Assembly: GCA_017609695.1 (NCBI GenBank) | Contig: JAFCDM010000017.1 | Coordinates: forward strand, 1 to 14,224 | DNA: 14,224 nucleotides | Source: Candidatus Pacearchaeota archaeon | Lineage (GTDB): Archaea > Nanobdellota > Nanobdellia > Pacearchaeales > GW2011-AR1 | Direction of reading: 5' to 3' | Part shown: piece after piece, positions 1 to 7,756 of the stretch | Position numbering within the stretch: the stretch's first letter is position 1 | How the letters are laid out: every line of letters begins with the position of its first letter | The notes under the pieces: generated by a model | What the model was told of the DNA's origin: nothing | Databases searched by the model: none | The model's input: only the letters and a program-made list of their open reading frames with translations | Made by a program: the position numbers and the translations under genes

Positions 1-3000
1 CTCTTCTGTTGAACGAGAATTAAATGCTTTTATTGAATTTACAGCATATTCATCCTTAAAATAATCAATACTTCCTTGCATATTTTCCCAAGCATGATTA
101 ACAGTTAAATATTCTCCACCACCCCTAACTCCCTGTCCTAAACTCCACTCAAACATTCTTGGAATAATTACTTCCATTAATGGAACAGCTTGCTTCCAGA
201 AAAATTCACACAAATAAATACTCTTAATCTCATCACAAATTCCAATATTTCTTCCAGTATCTAAACTCTCTTGCAAACAAGCATGTGTTGAATTCAAAAT
301 ACTAACATAACTATCAATTCCAGCATGAACCCCAGACAAACAAACAGGAACAGCAATTCCCTCTTGAGCATTTGGAAGACATAATAACAAACTTCCAATT
401 ATTCCTGATTGAACAACATTAGAAACCCTATATGCCCCTCCAAAATTACATCTTGAAGCAGGACAAATAACAGGGTCACAAACATTAAACATTAAATTAC
501 AATCAGCAGGACTCATAAAATCAGAACAACTTCCAGCTTCTCCTCCTTCTGAAATATCTGTTTTATATACTGCATCATTAATTCTAACTTCTTTATCACC
601 ATATCTTCTTGAAGCTTCTCTTAATGCATTTTCAGCTTTTCTAACTAAAGAAGCAGATTTACTCTTGCTCAATCCAGGAAAGTCTAAATCAGCAGAACTT
701 CCTAAATTATAATACCTGCAATCATCAACTTCCTTACCTTCAATCAAACCATTTTCACCAACATTACAAATCCAAAAATTAATTGCTCTTCCAGACTCTT
801 CATAAGGTTTTCCAAATCCAGATAAAACATAATCAGTTGTAGCATACCATCCATTTTGTTTATCAAATGGAACCTCAGCAGGAAGTCCTTCATAAGGAGC
901 TTGAACATAATATTTAATCACAGCTTCTCCTTTTATTGGATTATTATACATACCTGGGTTAGTTTCTAAAAACAAATCAACAGTTTTATAAGTTGAATAA
1001 GAATCATTTCCCCCTAAAACAACTTTTTTTTCAGAGTTAACAACTTGTTTAACTTTATAACCATTACCAAATTTAACCAATCCAACAAGAACTTTTTCAC
1101 CATTATAAGTATCTGCAAAAACTTTAGTTACTTCAGGATCAAGCCCATAATCCTTCCTAATATCTTCGGTTACATCATTCATTTCTTGATGTTGTTTATT
1201 TTTATAAGAACTAAAAATAGCAAGATTATCAATCTTTGAATATTGATTTTTAAGTATATCTTGTTCTTTTTTAATTTTATTAATATTATATGTATTCTCC
1301 AAACTATCTGCAAGAGAACTTTCTGCAATTTCATCTAATGCAGAAGTATCAGATTTAACAAAACCAGAATAAGAAACTAAATCTTTCATATTCTGCAAAC
1401 TCATATCACAATTCTCAAAATCTTCTTGAGAAATTATTTGAGATAAAACAACACTTTCTCCTTTAATATCTATTTTCATATCAGCATTGGAATCATAATC
1501 AAACTTCTGTTTCAAAATATCACAATATTCTTTTTTAACTTCATCTGGGTTAACACTTCCTTGAAAATCAAGAATATCTGTTTTTGTAGTGCCTACTTGT
1601 TTTTGTATTCTTTCCATATCTGAATTAACATCTTTATATCTCTCTGCTAATTTTTCCACATCAGAATTAATATACTCATTACAACCTAATAAACAATCAG
1701 CAACATTTGTAGGAATTCCCTTACCACAAATATCTTGCTTATCAGCCAAAGCTACTCTGCATTGTGCATTCCATCCTCCACCACCAGTCATAACCTCTTT
1801 TCTTGCCATAGATTCACCATTCATCCCAGAAATAAAATTCGTAACAGTTAACATTGCAGAAGTTGCAAAACAAGCCCCTTTCAAACCCTTAACAACTTTA
1901 CCAAGCTTCTCATTAATACTATTCCAGTTTTTAATTTGCTCATCTAAATTATTAATCATATCCTGAGTTTTCTCAGGACTCAGCTTTATTGCCCTTTTTT
2001 CAATTCCAATCTTAAAATGAAAATCACTTTCTGTCCGAGTTCCAAATGCCTTTGGAATAATCTTAATTTTTGCTTGTTTGTTTAGGTTTGTTTTAGTAAG
2101 TTTGACACTGACAACAGGTTTAGAAGATAATTGAACTGTGCTACCAACCTCTAACTTTTGCATCTTAGCTTTTACATTATCCCCAGCAAAATAATTAAAA
2201 ACATTTCCAAAAAAATCTGTATCTGGAGCATACCTAACTTCAACAAAATCATCCTCAATATCTATAATTTCAAAAGGGATTCCAGCATCTGGAATTTTAA
2301 TAACCCTATCTCCAACTAATTCAACAGCAGGTTTTTCTTTTCCATTGACAGTAAAAACCAATTCAGCACCAAAATCTTCATAACTTGGTTTTTCAAAACC
2401 CCTTAAAGAAATAAAATGAGGTTCATTATTTATATAAACAATTGCCTGAGAATCTTCACTAATTCTTCCTTCATAAGCAAATTTTAATTCTTTTTCAGCC
2501 TGATTAGACAAATTTGAATCAGGATAATTCTCAATTAATTTTTCTAAATATTTAATTTGTTCTTGGTGCAAACCAATTCCTGCAGACAATTCAGCAGCAT
2601 CATATAATGCCCGAACAGCATAAGGCTCTTCAATCTTATTATTACTTGTTTCTCTTGTTTCTCTTGTTTCTCTTTCTTGAGGATAAAACTCAAAAACATT
2701 TTCATAATTCTCAATTGCATTTTCATAGTATTCTTTAAGTTGTTGATTTCCTTCTTTTTCTAAAAAAACCTCTCCAGAAATCGGCTCTTCTAATTTTATT
2801 CCATAATCCCCCCATTTATCCCCATAATTTTCTTGTTCCCAAGTTTCAGTATCAGAATCAATCAAAATCTTAATATCGTCTGAAGATAAACCATACTTAC
2901 TTTTTAAATCATCAACCAAATATGCATAAAATTCTGCTTCATCACTTGAACAATAGTTCTTAACAGCTTTTGGTATAGTTTTCCACCATGCAACTTTAGA

Positions 3001-4332
3001 ATATCCTTTAATCTTCTTAAGAAACCTTGAATCATCCTTATACCGAGTATTTAAAACTTCTAAATGTCCCCCAATTCCTCTACCTAAAAAAGTTTCTTTA
3101 TCATCACTTGTTTTTACTAAAATAGCAAAATTTCCATTACTTTCTGGAGAACTTCCAATATAAGCAACATACATATTTTTACTTTCACCTTGAATATTTC
3201 TTATATAATCTCCAGCACCATACTCCTCAATCTCTCCGTCAACACCCAAACTTACCTTAGCACTACTTAAAGACAAATCAAAACTTCCTGCTTCCCTACA
3301 GCTTATCCTTAAACTACCTCCACCAACCTCTCCTGTATTTAAACTAGTAACCCTACATTTATCATCTAAAAATCTTCCTCCTTTTGCAACCCACAAATCT
3401 TCATCATCAACTTTTAATAAAGCAGTATCCACAGGATAACCAATATCATCAACCTTAATATTCATTCCAGCAGCACAATAATGCCCTCCTAAATAAATAT
3501 CTCCAGAAACATCCCCTTCTCTTATAGTAACACTTGCCTCCCTATAATTAGCATCCCTATAAATAGAAACTTTTGCAGAATCTTCATCAAGGGATTCTAA
3601 CCTAATATACCCTTTTCCTTTCCAAAAACCATAATCCTTATAACTTCTTTCCCATTCTTCATCATCCATCTCAGTTAAATAAAAGTCATGTTTTCCAACA
3701 CCAAAAGCACCTTCTGAATCATAATCAATAACAGCCGTAACATTTCCTTCTAACCAGTCAGGCATATTTGCTTCACTTTCTGTTCTTTTAAGAACAATAA
3801 CCAAATAACCAACATTATCAACAATAGGGTCTCCAACCAAAGTATTTGTGCTTCTAACAGCTGCTCTCGCAGGATAATAAGAAACACCTGAAACACCAGG
3901 AGGATATTCTCCAGCAAATCTTATACTCCTTATTTTAGTCACATCAATTAAAGGATTAATCTGAATACTTGACACTTTACAAAAAACAGGAACATTTTGT
4001 TCTTCTAATAAATCACTTCTAACAACAGCAGGAGAACAACCACCTGGAGGAATTTGCAAAATAACATCTTGTCTTTCTTTACAGTCTTCTCTATCAAAAT
4101 TAGTCCAATACTCTCTTGGGTTAATTCCACTTCCTAAATGAAAACTTGGCTGAGTAAACTGAGGATTTACTGAATTTCCATAAACTTGATATGTTCCACC
4201 CATAAAACTTGAAGGAACATTCCCGCCTTCAAATTGAGCAGCAGAAATCAAACTAATAAACATCAAAATAAAAACTACAAACACTACTCTAACCCCTGCC
4301 TTTCTCATTTTACAAGATATTAGTTTTTTCAT
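1..4332 (-). CDS. Giant secreted multidomain protein, C-terminus beyond window
   Basis: Every codon of this frame was checked from the ATG at 4332 to base 1: 1444 codons without a stop, so the gene continues past the left edge. I do not recognise a named family, though the style recalls giant proteins of Woesearchaeota/Pacearchaeota. Residues 1-32 look like a Sec signal peptide: basic start, hydrophobic stretch VVFVVFILMFISLIS, likely cut near SAA. A second in-frame Met at residue 9 could also start. Residues 33-500 are beta-rich with scattered cysteines. Residues 525-620 look like TPR-type helical repeats (LEKLIENYPDS). Residues 625-785 are beta-rich again. Residues 786-835 form a helical stretch ending in a hydrophobic segment. 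Cysteines cluster at 821-884. A Cys-rich, partly hydrophobic region at 1285-1345 might contact the membrane. The gene lies one base after the 614-residue pilin-like gene, so the two are probably co-transcribed and both act at the cell surface. Function is unknown. Confidence 0.85.
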   Translation of the reverse strand, partial: MKKLISCKMRKAGVRVVFVVFILMFISLISAAQFEGGNVPSSFMGGTYQVYGNSVNPQFTQPSFHLGSGINPREYWTNFDREDCKERQDVILQIPPGGCSPAVVRSDLLEEQNVPVFCKVSSIQINPLIDVTKIRSIRFAGEYPPGVSGVSYYPARAAVRSTNTLVGDPIVDNVGYLVIVLKRTESEANMPDWLEGNVTAVIDYDSEGAFGVGKHDFYLTEMDDEEWERSYKDYGFWKGKGYIRLESLDEDSAKVSIYRDANYREASVTIREGDVSGDIYLGGHYCAAGMNIKVDDIGYPVDTALLKVDDEDLWVAKGGRFLDDKCRVTSLNTGEVGGGSLRISCREAGSFDLSLSSAKVSLGVDGEIEEYGAGDYIRNIQGESKNMYVAYIGSSPESNGNFAILVKTSDDKETFLGRGIGGHLEVLNTRYKDDSRFLKKIKGYSKVAWWKTIPKAVKNYCSSDEAEFYAYLVDDLKSKYGLSSDDIKILIDSDTETWEQENYGDKWGDYGIKLEEPISGEVFLEKEGNQQLKEYYENAIENYENVFEFYPQERETRETRETSNNKIEEPYAVRALYDAAELSAGIGLHQEQIKYLEKLIENYPDSNLSNQAEKELKFAYEGRISEDSQAIVYINNEPHFISLRGFEKPSYEDFGAELVFTVNGKEKPAVELVGDRVIKIPDAGIPFEIIDIEDDFVEVRYAPDTDFFGNVFNYFAGDNVKAKMQKLEVGSTVQLSSKPVVSVKLTKTNLNKQAKIKIIPKAFGTRTESDFHFKIGIEKRAIKLSPEKTQDMINNLDEQIKNWNSINEKLGKVVKGLKGACFATSAMLTVTNFISGMNGESMARKEVMTGGGGWNAQCRVALADKQDICGKGIPTNVADCLLGCNEYINSDVEKLAERYKDVNSDMERIQKQVGTTKTDILDFQGSVNPDEVKKEYCDILKQKFDYDSNADMKIDIKGESVVLSQIISQEDFENCDMSLQNMKDLVSYSGFVKSDTSALDEIAESSLADSLENTYNINKIKKEQDILKNQYSKIDNLAIFSSYKNKQHQEMNDVTEDIRKDYGLDPEVTKVFADTYNGEKVLVGLVKFGNGYKVKQVVNSEKKVVLGGNDSYSTYKTVDLFLETNPGMYNNPIKGEAVIKYYVQAPYEGLPAEVPFDKQNGWYATTDYVLSGFGKPYEESGRAINFWICNVGENGLIEGKEVDDCRYYNLGSSADLDFPGLSKSKSASLVRKAENALREASRRYGDKEVRINDAVYKTDISEGGEAGSCSDFMSPADCNLMFNVCDPVICPASRCNFGGAYRVSNVVQSGIIGSLLLCLPNAQEGIAVPVCLSGVHAGIDSYVSILNSTHACLQESLDTGRNIGICDEIKSIYLCEFFWKQAVPLMEVIIPRMFEWSLGQGVRGGGEYLTVNHAWENMQGSIDYFKDEYAVNSIKAFNSRSTEE
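2646..2672 (-). repeat. 9-base tandem repeat inside coding sequence
   Basis: Three copies of a 9-base unit (CTCTTGTTT on the plus strand) lie in frame in the giant secreted protein. They encode repeated Glu-Thr-Arg at about residues 553-562, in a linker between TPR-like helices. The 9-base unit means copy number changes would keep the frame. Confidence 0.8.
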
Positions 4333-4333
4333 T

Positions 4334-6178
4334 CTAAACAAACAACACCTCCAAATTTTGTGTTTCAACATTATTATAATTAATCTGTAAATCCTCTACT
4401 TTAGTTGGTTTTCCAAATGACTGAGTGTCTATAATTAATTTATTTGAATTTTCTAATTCAGACTCTGAAATATAATAATCCTGGGTCCCTCCCCCAGAAA
4501 CCGCAAAACTAATAATTTGATCTGGAATTTCTAAATCAAAACACTTCTCTTCTGTCATCCCAAATACCCCTAAAACTCCTGATTTAGGAACATTAACACA
4601 TTTATGACTTAAACTTCCTTTAAGATTAATCTCAGAATCAGAATAAACATAAGTCTTAATTTCATATTGTCCAGAAGTTAATTCAATTTCCTTCATATCA
4701 GGATAAGCAAGTGTTTTCACTTTTCCTTCTTTATTAAAGGTTACAACAGCATAATCCTCACCTAAACTTCCCCCTGCTTTTTTAACCTCTAAATCTAAAT
4801 TATACTTTCTATCTAAAACAACTGTAGCACTTCCAGAATTAATTGTTGAAATCAAATGTTTCTTGGTTTCATATCCTTCTGCACTTGCCAAAATATATCC
4901 ATTAACACATTGTGGGAAATCTGCAATTAAAACAGCTTCTCCTCTTTCTGATTCAGTTTTCCCAATATCACAAGAAGTATCAAAACATTTAAACTGAATT
5001 CTTGCTCCTACTGGTTCTAGATTAGTATTATAAGTATAAACACTTAATTGAGTATTCTTTTTTTCACATAATTCTGGAACAACATCTGGCAAACCTTGCA
5101 CATCTAAAGCTTCACGAGGGTTATTTTTATCAATAACAACAACAACTGGAAACTGAAACATCTCATTACCAGAATATAATTGGACTAAAACAGGAAATGA
5201 AAAATCATAAACAAAATGATAAGGAGTATAACAAAAACCCAACAACCCCATCCCTTCTTGCAAACCAATTGGTTCTGCCATTAAAATACCATCTTCAGAA
5301 GGCCAAACCTCCATCTTCATAGGCCACTCTGCAGAATACATAAAATTAACATTTACATCAACTTCTTTACCAATATCTTGAACAAAATATTTATTTGTAG
5401 GTTCTCCTAAATTATAATAATCCCCTTTAACCTTAATAAAAGGGATATTTGCTTCTAAAGAATTTATTAAATCATATCTTTCCAAAAACATTTCATCTTC
5501 ATTATTTTGATAAATCTTTTTAGCTAAATCATAAAACTTACCTAACATAGAATCCACAGATACAGAATGTTTAGTTCCTCTCCAAGAAATATCTCCATAA
5601 TTAATATTCAAATTTTGATTAACACTCACAGAAACAGAATTGTCTTTAATAGAACTCTTAACTTCACTCTCCCCAATACTAACTTCAAAACCTTGTTCTT
5701 CAAATTGAGAAAAATCACATAAATCAACTCCTTCTTCTAAATAATCATTTAATTGCTCTTGCATTTTTGACTTACTTGGAACCTGTTCATTAGAAATACC
5801 ATTTCCAGAAACATAATACCAATACGGAACCCCAATACCTAAAAACCCTAATTGATTTGAAAAAGGCATATACTCACTTCCAGGAGAAAACTCAGGGACA
5901 TCAATATATCCTGCTTGTTGTTCTAAAATATAAATACCATTTAAAGTTTCTTCTTCAACACATGCTTGATAATAAGAATAAACAGGCTCTAATTCTTGGG
6001 GTATATTTGTTGAAAACAAACCACTTCTAACAGCAAAAAATATCCCAATACCTGCAACAATCACTATTGCCAAGATAATAAATACTGTAACCTGTGAACG
6101 TTTAAAGTTTAGTAAATTACCTTTATATAAAAACTCTAAATGTGAATTTGCTTTTTTGTTTTTTATATTAATTAACAT
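4334..6178 (-). CDS. Large exported protein with class III (pilin-like) N-terminus
   Basis: This is a 614-residue protein of no named family. Residues 22-28 are basic, followed by SQVTVFIILAIVIV and a hydrophobic helix to about residue 50. That layout matches archaeal class III signal peptides, which prepilin peptidase cuts just before the hydrophobic helix. The large remainder would then be anchored outside the membrane. Residues 60-160 contain the segment QACVEEE and aromatic-rich stretches. Residues 376-456 resemble a PEGA or carboxypeptidase-regulatory beta-sandwich: cysteines at 398 and 403, then ASAEGYETKK and a closing ATVVLD strand. The C-terminal third is also beta-rich. At 614 residues it is far longer than ordinary pilins. 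It is the first gene of a pair with the giant secreted protein, and its stop is one base from that gene's start, so a shared surface structure is likely. ATG 6178 is the only Met before the membrane helix. Confidence 0.8.
   Translation of the reverse strand: MLINIKNKKANSHLEFLYKGNLLNFKRSQVTVFIILAIVIVAGIGIFFAVRSGLFSTNIPQELEPVYSYYQACVEEETLNGIYILEQQAGYIDVPEFSPGSEYMPFSNQLGFLGIGVPYWYYVSGNGISNEQVPSKSKMQEQLNDYLEEGVDLCDFSQFEEQGFEVSIGESEVKSSIKDNSVSVSVNQNLNINYGDISWRGTKHSVSVDSMLGKFYDLAKKIYQNNEDEMFLERYDLINSLEANIPFIKVKGDYYNLGEPTNKYFVQDIGKEVDVNVNFMYSAEWPMKMEVWPSEDGILMAEPIGLQEGMGLLGFCYTPYHFVYDFSFPVLVQLYSGNEMFQFPVVVVIDKNNPREALDVQGLPDVVPELCEKKNTQLSVYTYNTNLEPVGARIQFKCFDTSCDIGKTESERGEAVLIADFPQCVNGYILASAEGYETKKHLISTINSGSATVVLDRKYNLDLEVKKAGGSLGEDYAVVTFNKEGKVKTLAYPDMKEIELTSGQYEIKTYVYSDSEINLKGSLSHKCVNVPKSGVLGVFGMTEEKCFDLEIPDQIISFAVSGGGTQDYYISESELENSNKLIIDTQSFGKPTKVEDLQINYNNVETQNLEVLFV
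4346..4352 (-). promoter_or_regulatory. Shine-Dalgarno site for the giant secreted protein
   Basis: GGAGGTG on the minus strand lies in the last codons of the upstream 614-residue gene, 13 bases before the ATG at 4332. It supports that start and suggests translational coupling, since the upstream stop TAG ends one base before the ATG. The spacing is slightly long. Confidence 0.6.
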
Positions 6179-6193
6179 TTTATTTATAACTAA

Positions 6194-6205
6194 TAAAATT
6201 TAAAC
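6194..6205 (-). promoter_or_regulatory. TATA box for the surface-protein pair
   Basis: GTTTAAATTTTA on the minus strand lies 16-27 bases before the ATG at 6178. This would place transcription start close to the start codon. It is probably the promoter for both surface genes. Confidence 0.45.
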
Positions 6206-6270
6206 TAAACTCTCGCATTCTTAAGCTTCCAGATTGTAAAGCCTCATATTTCATTAGATTATAGATAGTT

Positions 6271-6411
6271 TTACTTTTCATCTTTTTTCTTCCCCTTTTG
6301 AGTTTTTTCTTTAATCAATTCAAGAATTTCTGTATTAATATCCCTATCTATCATATCTTTAAATTTCATCCACACTTTCTCGTCTTCTACAAGAAGTAAA
6401 TATTTTTTCAT
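6271..6411 (-). CDS. Small RHH-like (ribbon-helix-helix) protein
   Basis: A 46-residue ORF runs from ATG 6411 to TAA 6273-6271. The order of elements fits an RHH DNA-binding protein: a short alternating strand (KKYLLLVEDEK, residues 2-12), a first helix with WMKFKDMI (14-21), a turn at DRDIN, and a second helix TEILELIKEKTQ (27-38), then a basic tail. RHH proteins dimerise through the strand and often repress their own genes. Upstream are a TATA box, a perfect inverted repeat near the expected transcription start and three tandem octamers, all plausible operators. The gene lies between tRNA-Val and the surface-protein pair on the same strand, so it could regulate that pair. It is short, and the family call rests only on the pattern of residues; a chance ORF remains possible. 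Confidence 0.55.
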   Translation of the reverse strand: MKKYLLLVEDEKVWMKFKDMIDRDINTEILELIKEKTQKGKKKDEK

Positions 6412-6434
6412 GTTAAATTTTCTTTTTTCCTAAG

Positions 6435-6457
6435 TTTTTTCTTTTCTAAAGAAAAAA
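6435..6457 (-). promoter_or_regulatory. Perfect 10-base inverted repeat at the RHH-like gene start
   Basis: Arms TTTTTTCTTT (6435-6444) and AAAGAAAAAA (6448-6457) are separated by 3 bases. The repeat spans the transcription start expected from the TATA box and lies 24 bases before the ATG. It could be an operator for the RHH-like protein or an mRNA 5' hairpin. The sequence is low in complexity, which weakens the call. Confidence 0.4.
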
Positions 6458-6464
6458 GCTAAGA

Positions 6465-6474
6465 GTATTTAAAT
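6465..6474 (-). promoter_or_regulatory. TATA box for the RHH-like gene
   Basis: ATTTAAATAC on the minus strand, preceded by an A-rich BRE-like stretch, lies 54-63 bases before ATG 6411. It predicts a leader of about 33 bases. Confidence 0.5.
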
Positions 6475-6486
6475 GTTTCTTATTAA

Positions 6487-6510
6487 GTAACTTAATAACT
6501 TAATAACTTA
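6487..6510. repeat. Three tandem 8-base repeats upstream of the RHH-like promoter
   Basis: Plus-strand units GTAACTTA, ATAACTTA and ATAACTTA follow head to tail, between the tRNA-Val terminator and the TATA box of the RHH-like gene. Tandem short sites are a known binding pattern for RHH repressors, for example the heptads bound by the omega repressor, so an operator role is plausible. The role is inferred only from position. Confidence 0.55.
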
Positions 6511-6536
6511 CTAAGAAAAACCCCTCCACATAAAAA

Positions 6537-6546
6537 TCAATAAAAA
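6537..6546 (-). terminator. T-rich terminator after tRNA-Val
   Basis: Directly after the tRNA discriminator base the minus strand reads TTTTTATTGA, and another T5 run follows shortly. Runs of T are the usual archaeal termination signal. Confidence 0.45.
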
Positions 6547-6619
6547 TGGTCCAGCCAGGAGTCGAACCTGGGATCTCCACCATGTCGAGGTGGCATCATA
6601 ACCACTAGACCACTGGACC
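6547..6619 (-). tRNA. tRNA-Val (anticodon GAC)
   Basis: This 73-base cloverleaf reads on the minus strand. The acceptor stem GGTCCAG/CTGGACC is perfect with discriminator A. The anticodon stem CCACC/GGTGG encloses loop TCGACAT, giving anticodon GAC. The variable loop is AGATC, and the T-arm is CCAGG/CCTGG with loop TTCGACT. The D-arm GTCT...ATGAT matches the archaeal tRNA-Val pattern. CCA is not encoded. The base before the anticodon (position 33) is C instead of the near-universal T. The first 15 bases overlap the 3' end of the LAGLIDADG gene on the same strand, and the tRNA's likely TATA box also lies inside that gene. GAC reads valine codons GUC and GUU. Confidence 0.92.
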
Positions 6620-7657
6620 TTTAATTTTAAAAGGTAAATCTAAATCCCTATATAAATCTTGTTTAAAATAAAAAGGGAGATCTTTTCTATAAATAGATTT
6701 ATTTTCATATTTTCTAACATAAAAACGAATGATATGTTTTAAATTAGAACTACCAACTAATTCAAAATATCTAACAACATTTTTCCATCTATTTGTTCCA
6801 GCCCCTGTTTTATCAAAATAAGTAAAAATCCCAAGTTTTTCTCCAATATTAGAAACATGACTAAGTAAAAGCTTATTATGTGCTGTGAATTGAAGACAGA
6901 ATTGATTACCTCTTCTTGTAACAGACCCATCAGTGTCAATTAAACCCCTTAAACAAGCAATGGATAATTTTTCATTTTCAAGAATTTGTTTAGGAATTGT
7001 TGTTTGATTATGTATTTTATTTCCATATTTCAAATTAAAATTTTTATTTAAAAAAGAACAAACATTTTTTGAGGAAATAAGCAAAATAGAAGTATTTCTA
7101 TTCTTTTGTTTCTTAATCGAAGGTTTTATACCAAATAACTCAAAAATCAAATTAGATAAATAAATATAATAATAAAAATCATACCTATGATCTCCAGCTA
7201 TTCTTAATTGATACTTATTCAAAGTTCCATCACCTAAATAAGCTCCGATAAATTCAGCTAATTTTTCATCAAGTTCAGGTATCTTTATTTCTTTTAAATT
7301 TGAATCTCCGATTACTGGGGAATTTAGCATTGCTAATTTTCTCCATTTTTTAATTTTCTGGGGATATTTCTTGATTAACACTTGCATAGCTTTTTTACCT
7401 CCAATAATTTGCCCCCAATTACCTTCTAAATATCTAACATTTAAGCTTTCTGGATTAATTTTAGAAAGATGACAAAGATCATCAAAAAAACTTTTAGGTA
7501 AAAGCAAACTTTCAGAAAAATAATTTTTTAAAACAGAATATTTAATCTTAAAACCAAATTGCAATAATGATTTTAAAGAAGGAGAATTCAATCTGATTCT
7601 AACCAAATCTAAAAATTTCCTTTGCTCTCCTTTTTTAAATAAAACCCTTTGTCCCAC
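6605..7657 (-). CDS. LAGLIDADG homing-type endonuclease
   Basis: A 350-residue free-standing LAGLIDADG protein. Both helix motifs are present: FIGAYLGDG at about 136-144 and LRGLIDTDG at 236-244. The catalytic acidic residues expected at the eighth motif position are intact (Asp143, Asp243), so it may be an active monomeric DNA endonuclease. The N-terminal 120 residues carry KKGEQRKFLDLV and a helix-turn-helix-like part (SLKSLLQFGFKIKYSVLKNY), then GNWGQIIGGKKA, a layout I associate with archaeal stand-alone LAGLIDADG proteins. I chose GTG 7657 because a TATA box centred near 7683 predicts a leaderless start there; the longer TTG start at 7672 would lie before that transcription start. The last four codons and the TAG stop are in tRNA-Val on the same strand. 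The reading frame shows no intein splice sites. It could be a selfish gene or a domesticated regulator such as a WhiA-like protein; the intact motifs favour an endonuclease. Confidence 0.85.
   Translation of the reverse strand: MGQRVLFKKGEQRKFLDLVRIRLNSPSLKSLLQFGFKIKYSVLKNYFSESLLLPKSFFDDLCHLSKINPESLNVRYLEGNWGQIIGGKKAMQVLIKKYPQKIKKWRKLAMLNSPVIGDSNLKEIKIPELDEKLAEFIGAYLGDGTLNKYQLRIAGDHRYDFYYYIYLSNLIFELFGIKPSIKKQKNRNTSILLISSKNVCSFLNKNFNLKYGNKIHNQTTIPKQILENEKLSIACLRGLIDTDGSVTRRGNQFCLQFTAHNKLLLSHVSNIGEKLGIFTYFDKTGAGTNRWKNVVRYFELVGSSNLKHIIRFYVRKYENKSIYRKDLPFYFKQDLYRDLDLPFKIKGPVV
6649..6656 (-). promoter_or_regulatory. TATA box for tRNA-Val inside the endonuclease coding region
   Basis: TTTATATA on the minus strand is centred about 33 bases before the first tRNA base, predicting a start near 6626. 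It lies in the codons for Asp-Leu-Tyr-Arg near the end of the endonuclease gene, so the tRNA may be transcribed independently. Confidence 0.45.
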
Positions 7658-7677
7658 CAATAATAAAAACAATTTAG

Positions 7678-7689
7678 ATTTAAATACTT
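7678..7689 (-). promoter_or_regulatory. TATA box for the LAGLIDADG gene
   Basis: AAGTATTTAAAT on the minus strand is centred about 26 bases before the GTG at 7657. This spacing supports a leaderless mRNA and the choice of that start. Confidence 0.5.
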
Positions 7690-7715
7690 AACTACACATC
7701 CCGAATTAGCAACAA

Positions 7716-7727
7716 CATTTAAAAACC
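7716..7727 (+). promoter_or_regulatory. TATA box for the eL42 gene
   Basis: CATTTAAAAACC is centred about 35 bases before ATG 7757, giving a leader of around 9 bases. It is divergent from the endonuclease promoter in the same 100-base gap. Confidence 0.5.
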
Positions 7728-7756
7728 TATTTTTCAGTAAATAATTATCAAATAAA

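Noticed and set aside
1589..1966. 125-codon open frame on the plus strand
   Set aside because: It lies wholly within the continuous minus-strand frame of the giant secreted protein and shows no family pattern; it is a shadow of that gene.
6180..6254. 24-codon minus-strand frame (MKYEALQSG...) before the pilin-like gene
   Set aside because: Too short and it covers the likely TATA box of the pilin-like gene; no ribosome site or family pattern supports it.
6605..7657. Intein or intron-encoded origin for the LAGLIDADG protein
   Set aside because: The frame has its own promoter and start, no intein splicing blocks are seen, and neither tRNA-Val nor eL42 is interrupted.
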